From positions 14,060,328 to 14,124,327 of the forward strand of contig CM018036.1 in the NCBI GenBank assembly GCA_008638375.1: a stretch of 64,000 bases of DNA. Reading direction: 5' to 3'. A program made the translations under genes and the position numbers. Shown piece by piece: positions 53,478-64,000 of this stretch. How positions within the stretch are numbered: the first letter of the stretch is position 1; every line of letters starts with the position of its first letter. The notes under the pieces were generated by a model. It was not told the DNA's origin. It was given only the letters and a program-made list of their open reading frames with translations, and searched no databases. Source of the stretch: Nyssa sinensis. Taxonomy: Eukaryota > Streptophyta > Magnoliopsida > Cornales > Nyssaceae.

Positions 53478-54786
53478 TGTTGGAAAGTCATTCCAAACGT
53501 CTACATTGAGTATATAATTGTTAAGATATATAGTCTTGTTAAAGTTTACATCATTAGTTAATTATGTTGTTGAAGACATGATCATCCAGACTCAAATTAC
53601 AGCTCGTGAATTTGAAGAATAAATTCAAAGATCAATCTGATACTTCAAATCTGTCACAATCATGGAAAAACATACTTAGAATTCATGCATTCATATAGAT
53701 CATGGATATGTTAGTTGTGCATTTAATCCTTTTATTTTTTTTTTTATAATGGAACTATATTTTTAAATAACACATAGGAACTTTTAGTTTTGATTATAGG
53801 CTTAAAAGTGACTAAGTTATGTCATTAAAGTTCCTTGGACACTTAGTTTTTCTACCAAATTTTGTATCTGTTTTAAATTGAAAATCTAGTAAAAAATAGT
53901 AGCTCTTCCATCCGCACAGAATAGATATTCTATCAGAACGAAGTAAGCCATGTCCTTATTGATATTGATTTTTCGTTCGCATGCGTGTCCAATTTTAAAG
54001 TTTTTTGAAAATATATAATTATGAATTGTGTTGGGTTTTGTGGGTTGCCTATATATATCTTATGTGCAAAAAATTCATAATGCATAAGAGAGAGAGAGAG
54101 GGGGGGAGAGAGATTTATTTAGCATTAGGTGGCTGCCTCTATAAAGCCTTATTGGGTATTTTATTACTCTTTTAAATCTTCAATTCTAAATACAACCTTA
54201 GTTTAGGATTTCATATAGTTCCTATATCATAAAGGTGATTGTGATACTTCTTACATACTAAGATTGTGTCTTAGGTTCAATGTTTATCATGACACAGGGT
54301 TGTGTTAATCTGTCGAGGTTAGATTGATGGAAAAAATGATTGCTTGAAGAAATCACTAGTAAAGACAGAATCGGGCAGTATAAAAGAACATTACTAGAAA
54401 GGATCATGGAAGAATTGACCAATGATGGAAGATTGTGACATACTGTAGTAATATTAGTATTTCGAGGTCTGATGTTTTCGTGTACTGGATTGGTTTCATA
54501 GTGAATTTCTTGCAAGGGTGTTTTTTTTCCCATAAGGGTTTCCGACGTAAGACTTGGTGTCTTTATATTGTGCTTGGTATTATATTTGTATAATATCATA
54601 ATTCAGCACTTGGCTATACTTTATTTGGAATCAGGAATTGAAATTTTATCTAGAAAAATTGGCATACGATTTAGTTCAACGATTATAGTCTAATTAAACA
54701 AAAATTAATTAGAAAAATAATTTTGGAGCTATCTACGTTAGTCTATGGGATAGTTAGTTAGTTAACTAGAACACTAAATCACCTCA
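53478..54786 (+). repeat. Probable 5' LTR of a degenerate copia
   Basis: The segment starts TGTTGGAAAGTCATTCC, a common copia LTR start, and ends ATCACCTCA just before a PBS-like sequence. A copia gag begins 50 bp further. No matching 3' LTR is in the window. The start could lie elsewhere. The 113-codon antisense ORF at 54,258-54,599 shows no domain. Confidence 0.45.
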
Positions 54787-54788
54787 AT

Positions 54789-54800
54789 TGGTCTCAGAGA
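54789..54800 (+). other. Worn PBS of the degenerate copia
   Basis: TGGTCTCAGAGA differs at two positions from the consensus TGGTATCAGAGC. Confidence 0.5.
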
Positions 54801-54838
54801 GGAGTTTAATTGGATATTGAATTTGATACCTTAAAAAT

Positions 54839-55100
54839 ATGTCTTTCGAGAAATTTATAAATCATGCTCCAACCTTTAACGGTTCAAACTACGTATATTA
54901 AAAGACTAGGATCAGAATATTCTTAGAATCTCTAGATGAAAATGTTTGGACGGCAATTGAAGATAGGTGGATGTCACCATTTGATTAAAAAGATGGTGTT
55001 AGGACACTAAAGCCTAAATCTATATGGACTACAGTAGAATTCGCAACTATAAATTATAACTCCAATGTTTTAAATTTTATAATTTTTTGGAGTTATCCTG
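54839..55100 (+). pseudogene. Copia gag N-terminus (degenerate, truncated)
   Basis: The ATG at 54,839 begins MSFEKFINHAPTFNGSNYVY, then after a stop RIRIFLESLDENVW and VEFATINYNSNVLNFI. These match the copia gag N-terminal domain of the kind with FNGxNYxYWKxRMRIFL. The match stops near 55,100 and no pol follows on this strand. Confidence 0.75.
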
Positions 55101-55497
55101 AGTGAGTTCCAAAGGATATCTACTTGTCAATCTAAACCTAATTCTCTAAAAAAACCACCAAAAAAAAAAAAAAAAAGTATTCTCTTGACTTGTCTTAATT
55201 CCTTGGGCTTTGAGTGTGTCAATTTGCTTGGATGATCATGAGTAAATTCAACTAGCTTGGATTTTGACTTTGAAGCTTGTACTTTAAGTGGAATTTTCCA
55301 TTTGATGGACTTTGACATTTCTTGGTTAATCATTTTCTTTAACCTAGATGACCTATTTGCATTGTTATTGGATAAAACACTAGTCTTCATAGCCAATGAC
55401 TTGTTATCATCAAAATTACTAAGATGCCTTCAATTGAAAACATTTAGGGCTAACAACCACCTTGCGGGAAAGCCTTCACCACCGCCCCTCCAGCCAC
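55101..55497. other. Unassigned sequence left of the giant solo LTR
   Basis: A minus-strand open frame (55,127-55,396) has a Lys/Ser-rich stretch KSIKWKIPLKVQASKSKSKL but no recognised domain. The last 60 bp are C-rich (CCACCGCCCCTCCAGCCAC) and seem to continue at 59,975 beyond the solo LTR. Confidence 0.4.
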
Positions 55498-58400
55498 TGT
55501 CACAACTCGAAACCCACCCTGTGCGGATCTCGGGAATCGCGACTGCTGCCCTTCGGCTTGGAGCCCTTAGGGCAAGACTCACATAAGCAACAGTATCGGA
55601 CAGCGGTGCAGCCTGTGGTTGCGGAAGCATGAAAAACTTTTTCTTTTCTTTTCTTTTTAAAATCTTTCGCACATCCGCCCGGTACTGCCGCTTTTCATAG
55701 CAGTACATATGAATATACATTCAGAGCATAAATAAAATTCTAAAGTTTTATACACGATATATATATATATATATATATTCATTTGTCCTTCGAAACTTAA
55801 TTACATAACATTTACATACTGTCTATAACCAAAACGACTAACTATTAGTCTTGGTGCTTCCCAAAATCAGCTAATGCTGCAATGAACTTCCTACGCCGTT
55901 CCACAAAATGAGCATAGATCAAACACTTTCTTCATCAAAAACTCGAACTTGCTTTCTATTACCTGAAAGGGGGACGGATAAAAATCCGGGAAAGCTAATC
56001 TAAGCTTGTGAGTAATTCCGATACTTTGTCATGGGTTTCAACTAGTAGTGGGTTAGTTATAAGAGAAGGTTTATATAAACATACACTACCAATTGTACAT
56101 GTACTTCAGATACAGAAAATAAAATTCTTCAAAAGGATAGCGTGAAGCATACAATGCATTCAAGCTAGGCACGTATTTCAATAATCGCAGAACACAAGAA
56201 TTCTTCAAATCACATGGCATGATGCATTTTTAATGCATTCAATAAAGCATTTAATATGCAATAGAATTTATATACATGTGCAGAATGGTCATTTAAAGAC
56301 CAAGGAAATAATTTGAAATCCTTTCCATGAAAATAGAAGGATGCAACTTCTTCTTCTTTAAAACATGGGGTTATATAAAAACCCAATTCAAATAAATGAA
56401 GGGTTAAAAACCTGCTACCATTTCTGAAAATGTTTGTCATCTTTTCTCTTTGATTTAGGTAGAATCAGTTTCGAACTAGACTCCCGTTTTACTGCAATGC
56501 TACAATGGAGATATCTCGTTGCCTGGGAATTAGATCCTACTACCGGGCATTTCTTCGTGTCATAGTTGAATCCCGAAGGATTTCAACGTCGAATGTTGTG
56601 CTTATGCACAATTATCTTGCAAAAACATGACTTCTTCATGAAATGATTTTTACGAGCATTTAAAAAAACATGACTTCTTCATTGGATGCTTTTCAAAGAG
56701 CATCGAATTATGGCTTCTTCAAATAAATGCTTTTCATGAGCATTGAAAACATGATTTCTTCAAATATAAGCTTTTTCATGAGTGTTTGAAACATGACTTT
56801 TCAAATTGATGCATTTCATGAGTACAAAAATATGGCTTCTTCAAGAAATTCTTTTGATGAACATTTAAAAACATGGCTTTAATTAAAGAATGAATTTTCA
56901 TGAGTAAAACGTGGACAATTTAACAGAGTTTTGAAATACTTGGAGGACAATACTTGAAACATTTAACACATGAGCTTCAGGAATTTAAATCACGTTGTAC
57001 AGGGATTTATTAAAGCATAGACAGAATAAAAACATTTAATTCAAGAGGCGTTCAATAAAACTGACAATTACAAGGACATACGGAAAATAAACGTATCTCA
57101 AAAATATCAAGAAGTAAATTTGCATGCCATGTTAGAATTTATAAATAAATGACAATATAAAGCATATAAATATGAGGATTTAAATTTAAAAATACTGCAG
57201 ATATTTTAAACATGAAAACGCTTCAGAACATTTGAACTTCGATTTATTTCAGAATCCATGGAGATTAAAAACCTCCACTTCAAAGTACAAAATTACTCAC
57301 CTTGTTCTCCTGAGTCAGCACTACTGGTGGCTTTTCATTTCCCTTTGATATTCTTAAAAAAATCAAATTCATTAAGACTTCAATTAATTCCTCATTTACT
57401 TCAAATCATCTCTAAATTGATGCTCTTTAATTAATCTTAGACCCGACGTATCCCAACTTCCTAGGATTGGTCTTACCGGTCTACTCGTGGTAACTTAATG
57501 AGTTTTATTTTTTACGTGACTTATTTTTCGGTACCTATTTTGGTATCATGGACCTCACCGTTGGGTTCGGAACGTCGAAGAAAGTCAATTTAGACCTTCT
57601 CGACTTTTTATTTGGCTTCGGGCATATGCAGGGGCAAAATGGTAATTTATTTTTGGTGCCCCGGACCTATCATGGTACTCAGAATATTCCACATATCTTA
57701 TACGTAAATTTTTAAGTCCGTTGGACTTCATTTGGTATCTACTTTTGATCATAGGGACACATCGGTCATTTAAATTTTATGACATTCTAACCCCGAATTA
57801 TTATTTAATCATATATACAAGCTCACTATTACTTGGGCTTCTATTGGTATCAATTTCGTCCAATTTGGACTTCATTTGGTCTTCGTATTCTATTAGGGGC
57901 ATTTTGGTAATTTATACATTAACGTGTCTTAATTTTTTGGAGTCCCGTCTCCGGAAACAGACTCTGCTATTGGGTCCAGAACGTTCAAAATAGTCAAAAT
58001 ATACTATTCATTTATTTTATTTGGACTTCGTTTGACTGATTTAGTGCCCAAGGGTAAAATAATCATTTTTCCCATTTAATAAAATAATTAAATAAATTAT
58101 TTTATTATTTATTTATTGTTCAGGAGCTTGTTTGAATTAATTCTTAAAAGTCTGGGCTAGAATATAATTTTACAGAACTGTTGGGGTCACAATGAAATTT
58201 AGAAAAGTTCTAGTTTAATTCTTTTCAATTAAGCCCTTGGACCGTTGGGTTTAATAACCCAAACCCTAAACCGGACTGGCTAACCCCTGAACCAGTCGGT
58301 TCAGGTTAGTCTAGAGAACCAGTACAGCATATCCATGTTATTTTCCTTATTCCGGTTTTTGGCTAACCTTTATCCAATTCCTGATTTTATATTCCTACAA

Positions 58401-59974
58401 CCAAACAGGGAGAATCAACTTAAATTGGAACATCTAAACGACATCGCTGCAGTACCCTTTTTATATTCGGTCGGGTCCCGGCCCGACCCGATCCAGATCC
58501 AGTTCAACATGACCCGAAACTGTTCATCGTCCCTAACAATTAGGGTTTATTGTACTCTTCTCCATAGTTGTCTTTTCCGACTACGGCAGAGAGATTCCGG
58601 TAGATTTTTGGGTTTGGTCCAATGGGGTTCGAAAGAAAATTTCATAAGGGTTTCATATACAGTGTCGGATTCCATCCTAGGTCCCTACATTTCCACGAAT
58701 TTGGACTTACAGTCCGGTATTCCGTTAATGGCCGATTTTCTGACGATATTTCAGTTTTGTTTTCGTGCATTTTGGAGTCTTTTTAACCCCTGTTTCCGAC
58801 CACAGTGACCTTATGGGACCCTTAGGAACAGTTTGGTACACTTAAGACTTACAAAAACAATCGATTTGAAGGACTATCGTTTTGGTGAGCCGCATGTGCA
58901 ACTACCATTTTCTCTCTCATTTCTGGACCATTTTGGTCCCTTTAACTTGCTAAGTGCTCCAAATTTTCCCTATTTTTCAGTCATAGAAGTAGCTTTAAGC
59001 TTCCATGAGTTTTCACTCAAAAATCCATTCTCTTAGGTTTCGGGTCCGTGGAAACCCTACGGATTTCTTGCTCTAAAGGTTATATTTTCCCTCCATTTTG
59101 TTCCCCTTTCGACATACTTCACATGCATGAAATTTTAAGGCTCTAAAACAGTTTGTACAGAAGGAAAACTTAGAGAGAGAATTTACCTTCTCGATTTCTC
59201 TACAGGTTTTCGTTTCTGCTCCTCTCTTCTTGCTTCACTCGTCAAGCTCTCTAGCCACTGTCCTGCTCCTTGAGCTTCTGATTCTTCCTTGCATGCAATC
59301 ATACAGTGAGGCTTCACCTCCTCCTCTTCATAAATCTCTCTCTCTCAAGCTCACTTTCTCTCTCTAGATTTCTCTCTTTACATTCTTACACAAATCTGAT
59401 TCTGATTTCTGAATCACCCTAACCCCGCACAACACACAAATATATATATATATATATCATATATTTTATACAATTGTTTTATTTTAAAAGTAATTCTTTT
59501 GATTGCATGAAAAGTGATTGGGCAATTTGGGAGGTGGAGGGATATTTTTAAGTGTATATATACACATGTGTTGTAAAATAGGACACAAACAAGTAGGCAG
59601 CCCAAGTGGTAATTTTTTAGGCTTTTAAACTTTGGTTTCATTTGGTCAAGGGTTCAAACCCATTGGCCTCAACTTGGCATATTTTTGCCATTTTTCCATT
59701 AGGCCTTGTTTGGCCAATTAAATTATTTATTTTTAACTTTTTGCATTATTTCCTCTTTTTGTGAATTTGAATTTTATATTCACTCTTTCATGTACCGACT
59801 TTATAAATCGTAGTCGTATTTTATTTTTTCCGCAGTTGACCTTGATTTTTAAGGTCTCGAAATTATTTTGAAGTCGTCATTTATTTCCCGTTTAAATTTC
59901 TTAATTATTCTATTAAGGGTCACCAATTAATAATTAGTGGCTTAATTATCATTTAATCAGGTCGGGGTGTTACA
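55498..59974 (-). repeat. Giant solo LTR of a Tekay/Del-like element (4.5 kb)
   Basis: On the minus strand it begins TGTAACACCCCGACC and ends CGAGTTGTGACA. The interior shows the same 'gene-like' pattern as the other two LTRs, for example GGACCTCACCGTTGGGTTCGG against GACTCTACCATTGAGTCCGG at 31,431. The flanking 5-mers GCCAC and ACCGC each differ from GCCGC by one G-to-A change, so they are a believable worn target duplication. Short direct repeats (CATGRCTTCTTCA...GAGCATT) occur at 56,620-56,900. ORFs inside, including 157 codons at 58,335, have no domain. Confidence 0.72.
56615..56910 (+). repeat. Short tandem repeats in the solo LTR (ACATGACTTCTTCA type)
   Basis: Seven imperfect units of about 40-50 bp each contain ACATGRCTTCTTCA, then AATGCTTTTCATGAGCATT-like text. 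The unit includes a short inverted repeat around CATGA. Confidence 0.8.
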
Positions 59975-60180
59975 ACCGCCATAGCCCCTATCCAAACCGT
60001 TGCCAACAACATGATCATCATAAACCACCATCTCCAACTGTGAGCCTCAGCCCCCAAACGGCGCAAGATGCCACCCTCCTTCCACTGGCCACCACAACCC
60101 CTCGCTCTTGCTAACTGCCACAACCGCAGGCATCATTCGACGGTGTCACTTACAAAGCCAAAAACGTTTCTTTTCTCTTA

Positions 60181-60222
<42 letters not shown>

Positions 60223-60335
60223 TCACACTCATATTATCGCTGGCATTCTCAAGGGTATCCTTACCAACCACTTTGCCAAGCGTACTCTCTACCCTCTTTT
60301 TACCCATCACAAACTTGAGGGGTGGAGTCTACAGT
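59975..60335. other. CCACC-rich flank with (CT)n(CA)n microsatellite
   Basis: The stretch starts ACCGCCATAGCCCC, apparently the continuation of the sequence at 55,440-55,497 split by the solo LTR. A compound (CT)n(CA)n tract lies at about 60,180-60,222. A plus-strand frame of 147 codons crosses it without a known domain. Confidence 0.5.
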
Positions 60336-61000
60336 CACTACAAGAATTAACGTTTTTAGCGACGCACAAAAAAATGTCACTAATAGTCACTATTAGCAAT
60401 GCACATAGTGGGTGTCACAAAAACTATTGGAATATCAATTTCTCGTGCATAATTAATGGTGCATTGTTTTTAGCAATGTACATTATGTTTTTTTCATTCT
60501 CTATGTGCTGACTGGATGCGTATTCGCGTGATCAATCGATGGACAGGGGAATCACGTGAGTCGCTAATACTGAAAACTTTTAATAGTGCACACTTGTACA
60601 TCACTAATAAGTTTAATTATTAAAACGACACCATTTTGGGCATTAAGTTACTATTAGCAACGCTTTAGGATCTTATTAGTGACGCACAAGTGTGCGTTGC
60701 TAATAAGTCCTTACACTTCTCTAAACCAATAGCCCCTCTCTTTATTTTCTAGTAATTCTCTCTCTGTAAACCTTCACTCTTTCTCTCTCTAATTCCAATC
60801 GTCGACGAAGCCCCACCACCCTGCGCCGTCGCCAACGACGACAAAGGTCGTAGCCATCAACACCGTCATCCGCCCCCATTTTCCTGACCTCTTTTTCACT
60901 AAGTTTGAAAGAGGTTAGGGTTTCATAAAAATCTCATATCCTTTTTTATTTTTCACTCATTATTTAGATTTTCCAAATTACAAACATGGCTTTCATAAGA
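60336..61000 (+). mobile_element. CACTA (En/Spm) transposon end with subterminal repeats
   Basis: The terminal CACTACAAGAATT is the CACTA-family inverted repeat, here preceded by AGT. TAGCGACGCAC, TATTAGCAATGCAC and TAGTGACGCACAAGTGTG, with their inverted forms, recur in the first 380 bp, as subterminal transposase-binding repeats do. The opposite end (TTCTTGTAGTG) was not seen in the window, so this is a partial element or one cut by the TRIM/copia insertion. The right limit is arbitrary. A GC-richer stretch at 60,790-60,870 may be captured sequence. Confidence 0.72.
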
Positions 61001-61283
61001 AATTTCTTGTCGCGTACTTGTATATATACAAGTGAAATAGAGGTTTTTTCTTATTACAAAAACTATCAATCAATGCTATTTTTCACTCTCAAGAATTGGT
61101 GCGATATAAACTAAACATTTCTTGAAAAATATAGTTATTTTATGTTCATGACTTTACCAACTAAGCTAACTCAAAATTAGTCCCTATTATTTAATCATAA
61201 CTCTAACCAAAAGCAAAATAGTCATAAAGATTGACTTGTGATTGTTTCCTAATATACAAAGGAAAATAATCATGGAGATTTTC
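61001..61283. other. AT-rich DNA before the TRIM-like array
   Basis: No gene or clear repeat end was recognised. Confidence 0.45.
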
Positions 61284-61926
61284 TGTAACAACCCGCATCC
61301 ACTCAGCACAATATTGTCCGCTTTGGGTCTCAACCCACACGACTTTAAAACGCGTTGTGACAAAGAGATGCGCAGCCTTACTTATGAATCATTCACCGTT
61401 CCCTTCCCCAAGCAAAGCAGGATGCACGACCTTCTCCTATTACCCCCTCTCCCCAAAGAAACATTGTCCTTCTGGGCGGGCGTGCAGCCATCTCCACACT
61501 TCCAGATGGGGTCCAGCTCTGATACCATCTGTAACGACCTGCATCCACTCAGCACAATATTGTCTGCTTTGGGCCTCAGCCCGCGGGGCTTTAAAACGCG
61601 TTGTGACACGGAGATGCACAGCCTTACTTATGAATCTGTCACCTCTCCCTTCCCCAGGCGATGTAGGATGCATTACCTTCTCTTAATACCCGCCTTACTT
61701 ATGAATCCTTTATTGTTCCCTTCCCTAGGCGATGTGGGATGCATTACCCTCTCCCATTACCCTCTCCTCCCTTAGGAACCATGTCCTCGTGGGCGGGCGT
61801 GCAGCGGCATGAAGCCATCTCCACAGTTCTGGCTGGGGTCCAGCTCTGATACCATCTATAACAACCTGCATCCACTCAGCACAATATTGTCCGCTTTGGG
61901 CCTCGGCCCGTATGGCTTTAAACCTT
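61284..61926 (-). mobile_element. Tandem TRIM-like mini-retroelement array (three LTR-like units)
   Basis: Units starting at 61,284, 61,530 and 61,857 share TGTAACRACCYGCATCCACT, CAGCACAATATTGTCYGC and GGCTTTAAAACGCGTTGTGA. Between them lie short spacers that, on the minus strand, begin with the PBS TGGTATCAGAGCTGGACCCC and contain a purine run (GGGGAGAGGGGG). Two LTR-like ends, a PBS and a PPT within about 250 bp and no coding capacity define a TRIM. The second unit carries an internal duplication of about 70 bp. The third is cut at 61,926 against copia RT sequence. Confidence 0.78.
61507..61529 (-). other. PBS of the TRIM-like element
   Basis: On the minus strand it reads TGGTATCAGAGCTGGACCCC, a full initiator tRNA-Met complement longer than in most elements. 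A second copy lies at about 61,835-61,854. Confidence 0.8.
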
Positions 61927-62147
61927 TTCAAAATATCACCGGAATACTTTTTCTGTGAAATAAAAATTCCAACATTTGTTTGAACAACTTCAATGCCAAG
62001 AAAATAAGGCATTAGTCCCATATCTGTCATCTTAAAGTGAGCAATCATATCCATCTTAAATTCTGGCTTTTGTTTGTAACACTTAGCCGTCAATCTCACT
62101 TTAAAGCGATCTACCTCACCATTGGACCTGTACTTTGTCTTGTACAC
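61927..62147 (-). pseudogene. Copia RT with catalytic core deleted
   Basis: RLTAKCYKQKPEFKMDMIA joins the first RT block (normally RLVAKGYxQ) directly to the HFKMTDMGLMPYFLGIEV block that lies after the catalytic YVDD. The central RT, over 100 residues with the YVDD motif, is missing without a frame change. ISQKKYSGDILKRF ends at the TRIM junction. The ORF then runs on into TRIM sequence by chance. Confidence 0.8.
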
Positions 62148-62429
62148 TCACTTTACACCAATTAGTTTCTTACCACTAGGAAGAGTAATAAGTTTCCATG
62201 TGTTGTTATTCTCAATTACATGAATCTCATCATCCATGGCTTTAATCCAATGATCATCACGAGAAACTTCTTTAAAAGTCAGTGGGTCACAATCTGCAAA
62301 TAAAACAAAATTCACCAAATCTTCATTAGTTGGCTCATTATCACTACCAACAACATAATCTTGTAAGTGAGCAAGCAAGTGGCGTTGGCGTTGAGAACGC
62401 CTAGAGGACTCTGCATGAGGTGATGGCAC
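62148..62429 (-). pseudogene. Copia linker and start of RT
   Basis: SRRSQRQRHLLAHLQDYVVG is the integrase-RT linker. IKAMDDEIHVIENNNTWKL and LPSGKKLIGVK are the first RT motifs. A stop separates it from the next piece. Confidence 0.82.
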
Positions 62430-62525
62430 ATCTAAAGATGGAGGATCACTAATCTGAGGCTCACTCTATATTTCATTCTGTGAATTTGCATCATTACAAA
62501 TTAAAATTGGCTGCCTTTGCCCATT

Positions 62526-63455
62526 CTAAGACCAATCCCAAACTCTTTGATCATCAAAAGTCACATCATGACTTATAATCACCTTCTCTGTTATTGGATT
62601 GTACAACTTATAGGCTTTTGAAAATTGACTATAGCCAATGAAAATATATTTTTCTCCTTTATCATCAAGTTTCTTTCTAAGATAATCTGGCACATGAACA
62701 TATGCAATGCATCCAAACACCCTTAGGTGTTTAATGATAGGTTTTTGTCCACTCCAAGCTTCCTGCGAGGTTTTGTTAGAAACACTTCTAGTAAGGCACA
62801 TATTCAAAACATAAGTAGCACAAGCAACAGCTTCAGCCCAAAATCCTTGGGGCAAATTTTTAAATTTCAACATGCTTCTAACCATATCCATCACAGTTCT
62901 ATTCTTTCTCTTTGCCATTCCATTTTGATGTGGAGTATATCTAGCAGTCAACTGGTGCCTAATACCATGTTTCTCCAAAAAAATTATCACAAACAAGATA
63001 CTTTGTACCCCTATCAATTCTTAAAGTTTTAATTTGAAATTCACTTTGCTTTTCAACATAGGCCTTGAATTTTTTAAAAGCATCACAAGCATCAGATTTA
63101 TGTTGCAAAAAATAAACCCATACTTTTTTGTTAAAATCGTCAATGAAAGTAATAAAATTCCTACTGCCACCATTAGAAAGTACCTCTACTAGGCACAAAT
63201 CTGAGTGAATCAACTCCAAAGGCCTCTTGGCTCTCTATGAATTTCCTGTAGGAAACACATCTCTATGTTTCTTTCCCATAACACAAGCCTCACAAACTCT
63301 GTTTGGGATATCAATAGCAGGCAAACCAGAAACCTAATATTTTCTAGCAAGAAAATCAAGACTGTTAAAATTCATGTGCCCAAAACGCGTATGCCATAAC
63401 CAACTATCATCATCAATCATAGAGCTAAAGTAAGGTAAATTCTCACATTTAATAC
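62526..63455 (-). pseudogene. Copia integrase (degenerate)
   Basis: MELIHSDLCLVEVLSNGGSR, FITFIDDFNKKVWVYFL and IKTLRIDRGTKYL carry the first two catalytic Asp regions. YTPHQNGMAKRKNRTVMDMV carries the third (Glu of the usual NGVAERKNRT is now Lys). HLRVFGCIAYVHVPDYLR and FIGYSQFSKAYKLYNP form the C-terminal part. Stops and a frameshift near 62,990 break it. Confidence 0.86.
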
Positions 63456-63850
63456 TTAGTGGAATAAACGATTTGAAGTCATGTTTACCTTTTCTATTAG
63501 CCCCATGAAATCATCATTGATTATGCAAACTCCATGATTGATTCGCATATCATAACCTCTCTTTGAAAGCTGCCCCATACTCAACAAATTTTGTTGCAGA
63601 CCTAAGACATAGAACACATCTGAAATATACTTGTGAGACCCATTCTTAAAACTGATTGCAATTTTTCCTTTACCCATCATAGGTATCTTTGAATTATTTT
63701 CAAACTTTACCTCTGATCGAAAGGACTCATCCAAATCAAAAAACATATTTTTTTTACCACACATATGATTACTATAGCTAATATCCAAATACCATTTATT
63801 ACCATCATTATTATCCACAATGTTACACGCCAGCAACACGGTTTCTGAAT
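63456..63850 (-). pseudogene. Copia protease and pre-integrase region (degenerate)
   Basis: KWYLDISYSNHMCG is the protease motif (usually WxLDSGCSNHM) with Ser-Gly lost. FKNGSHKYISDVFYVLGLQ and NLLSMGQLSKRGYDM follow, typical of the pre-integrase region. Confidence 0.85.
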
Positions 63851-63920
63851 CATTATTACCACTAGGATTATTTTCAACAACATTAGCTTAATGATCTCTA
63901 CTATTCGACATTCTACATTT

Positions 63921-63962
63921 GCAATCAGACTTTTTATGCCCAAACTTGTCACAATTAAAACA
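63921..63962 (-). pseudogene. Copia gag zinc knuckle
   Basis: The minus strand reads CFNCDKFGHKKSDC, an intact CX2CX4HX4C nucleocapsid motif, located just before the window edge. It marks the end of gag of the copia at 61,927-64,000. Confidence 0.85.
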
Positions 63963-64000
63963 TTGAATATTGGATTTATGAAACCTAATACATAAAACAC

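Larger units (their letters stand above)
61927..64000 (-). mobile_element. Degenerate copia element, runs past the right window edge
   Basis: Minus-strand coding pieces in order are a gag zinc knuckle, protease, integrase and a deleted RT. Frameshifts and stops separate them. The downstream side is replaced by the TRIM-like array at 61,926. The 5' part with LTR and most of gag lies beyond base 64,000. Confidence 0.85.

Noticed and set aside
55257..55586. ORFs of 109 and 96 codons around 55,257-55,720
   Set aside because: They cross the left border of the giant solo LTR and have no known domain.
56615..56910. CRISPR-like spaced repeats
   Set aside because: Units are imperfect, spacers are not unique, and the host is a plant; it is an LTR-internal tandem repeat.
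60181..60222. (CT)n(CA)n tract as a regulatory element
   Set aside because: Simple compound microsatellite with no gene placed to use it.
61242..61775. 177-codon plus-strand ORF as a protein gene
   Set aside because: It is built from the direct repeats of the TRIM-like array, so its repeated peptides follow from DNA repeats.
61284..61926. Cassandra-type TRIM with 5S rRNA sequence in the LTR
   Set aside because: The repeated units contain no 5S-like promoter boxes; only TRIM size, PBS and purine tract are supported.

Overview
This window is a stretch of repeat-rich, AT-rich nuclear DNA from a dicot-like flowering plant. The evidence is two intronless cytosolic sulfotransferase (SOT) genes of plant type, sitting among several layers of plant LTR retrotransposons (Ty3/gypsy Tat and Tekay/Del types, Ty1/copia), a PIF/Harbinger transposon with two coding regions, a Mutator-type MITE, a CACTA end and a TRIM-like mini-retroelement. 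The species cannot be named from sequence alone. There is no rRNA, tRNA, operon, CRISPR or phage signal.

Layout. 1-2,550: AT-rich, a few short repeats. 2,555-3,556 (minus): SOT1, complete; a start-less copy of its 5' end lies just upstream at 3,793-4,020. 5,194-15,465: a full-length but dead Tat-type gypsy element with both LTRs, gag-pol full of stops, two minisatellites and a decayed antisense gene with two probable introns. 15,466-21,150: AT-rich DNA with duplicated blocks, a MITE-like repeat and a solo copia-type LTR (18,027-19,054). 21,151-39,840: a nest of retrotransposons. An old minus-strand copia carries a truncated plus-strand Tekay-like element, a giant Tekay-type solo LTR (30,098-34,039), and a young copia (34,512-39,662) whose only coding defect is one stop codon. 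39,850-44,910: duplicated blocks and SOT2 (43,105-44,112, minus). 44,910-48,180: AT-rich DNA and a MULE-type MITE with a 9-bp target duplication. About 48,470-53,390: a PIF/Harbinger element cut by a gypsy LTR. 53,478-55,100: start of another dead copia. 55,498-59,974: a second giant solo LTR. 60,336: a CACTA end. 61,284-61,926: a tandem TRIM-like array against a dead copia that runs off the right edge.

How it works together. The only genes likely to serve the host are the two sulfotransferases, transcribed from the same strand and about 39.5 kb apart. They are clear paralogues. Non-coding blocks around them recur two or three times, which suggests an old tandem SOT cluster later pulled apart by about 30 kb of nested retroelements. 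SOT2 has lost two otherwise conserved residues of its PAPS-binding region and may be altered or inactive. I found no convincing new biological system. The points most worth a second look are the near-intact copia, the spliced-looking antisense gene in the Tat element, the methylation-type decay of that element, the repeated blocks around the SOT genes, and a pair of perfect palindromes just upstream of the TATA box in a solo LTR.
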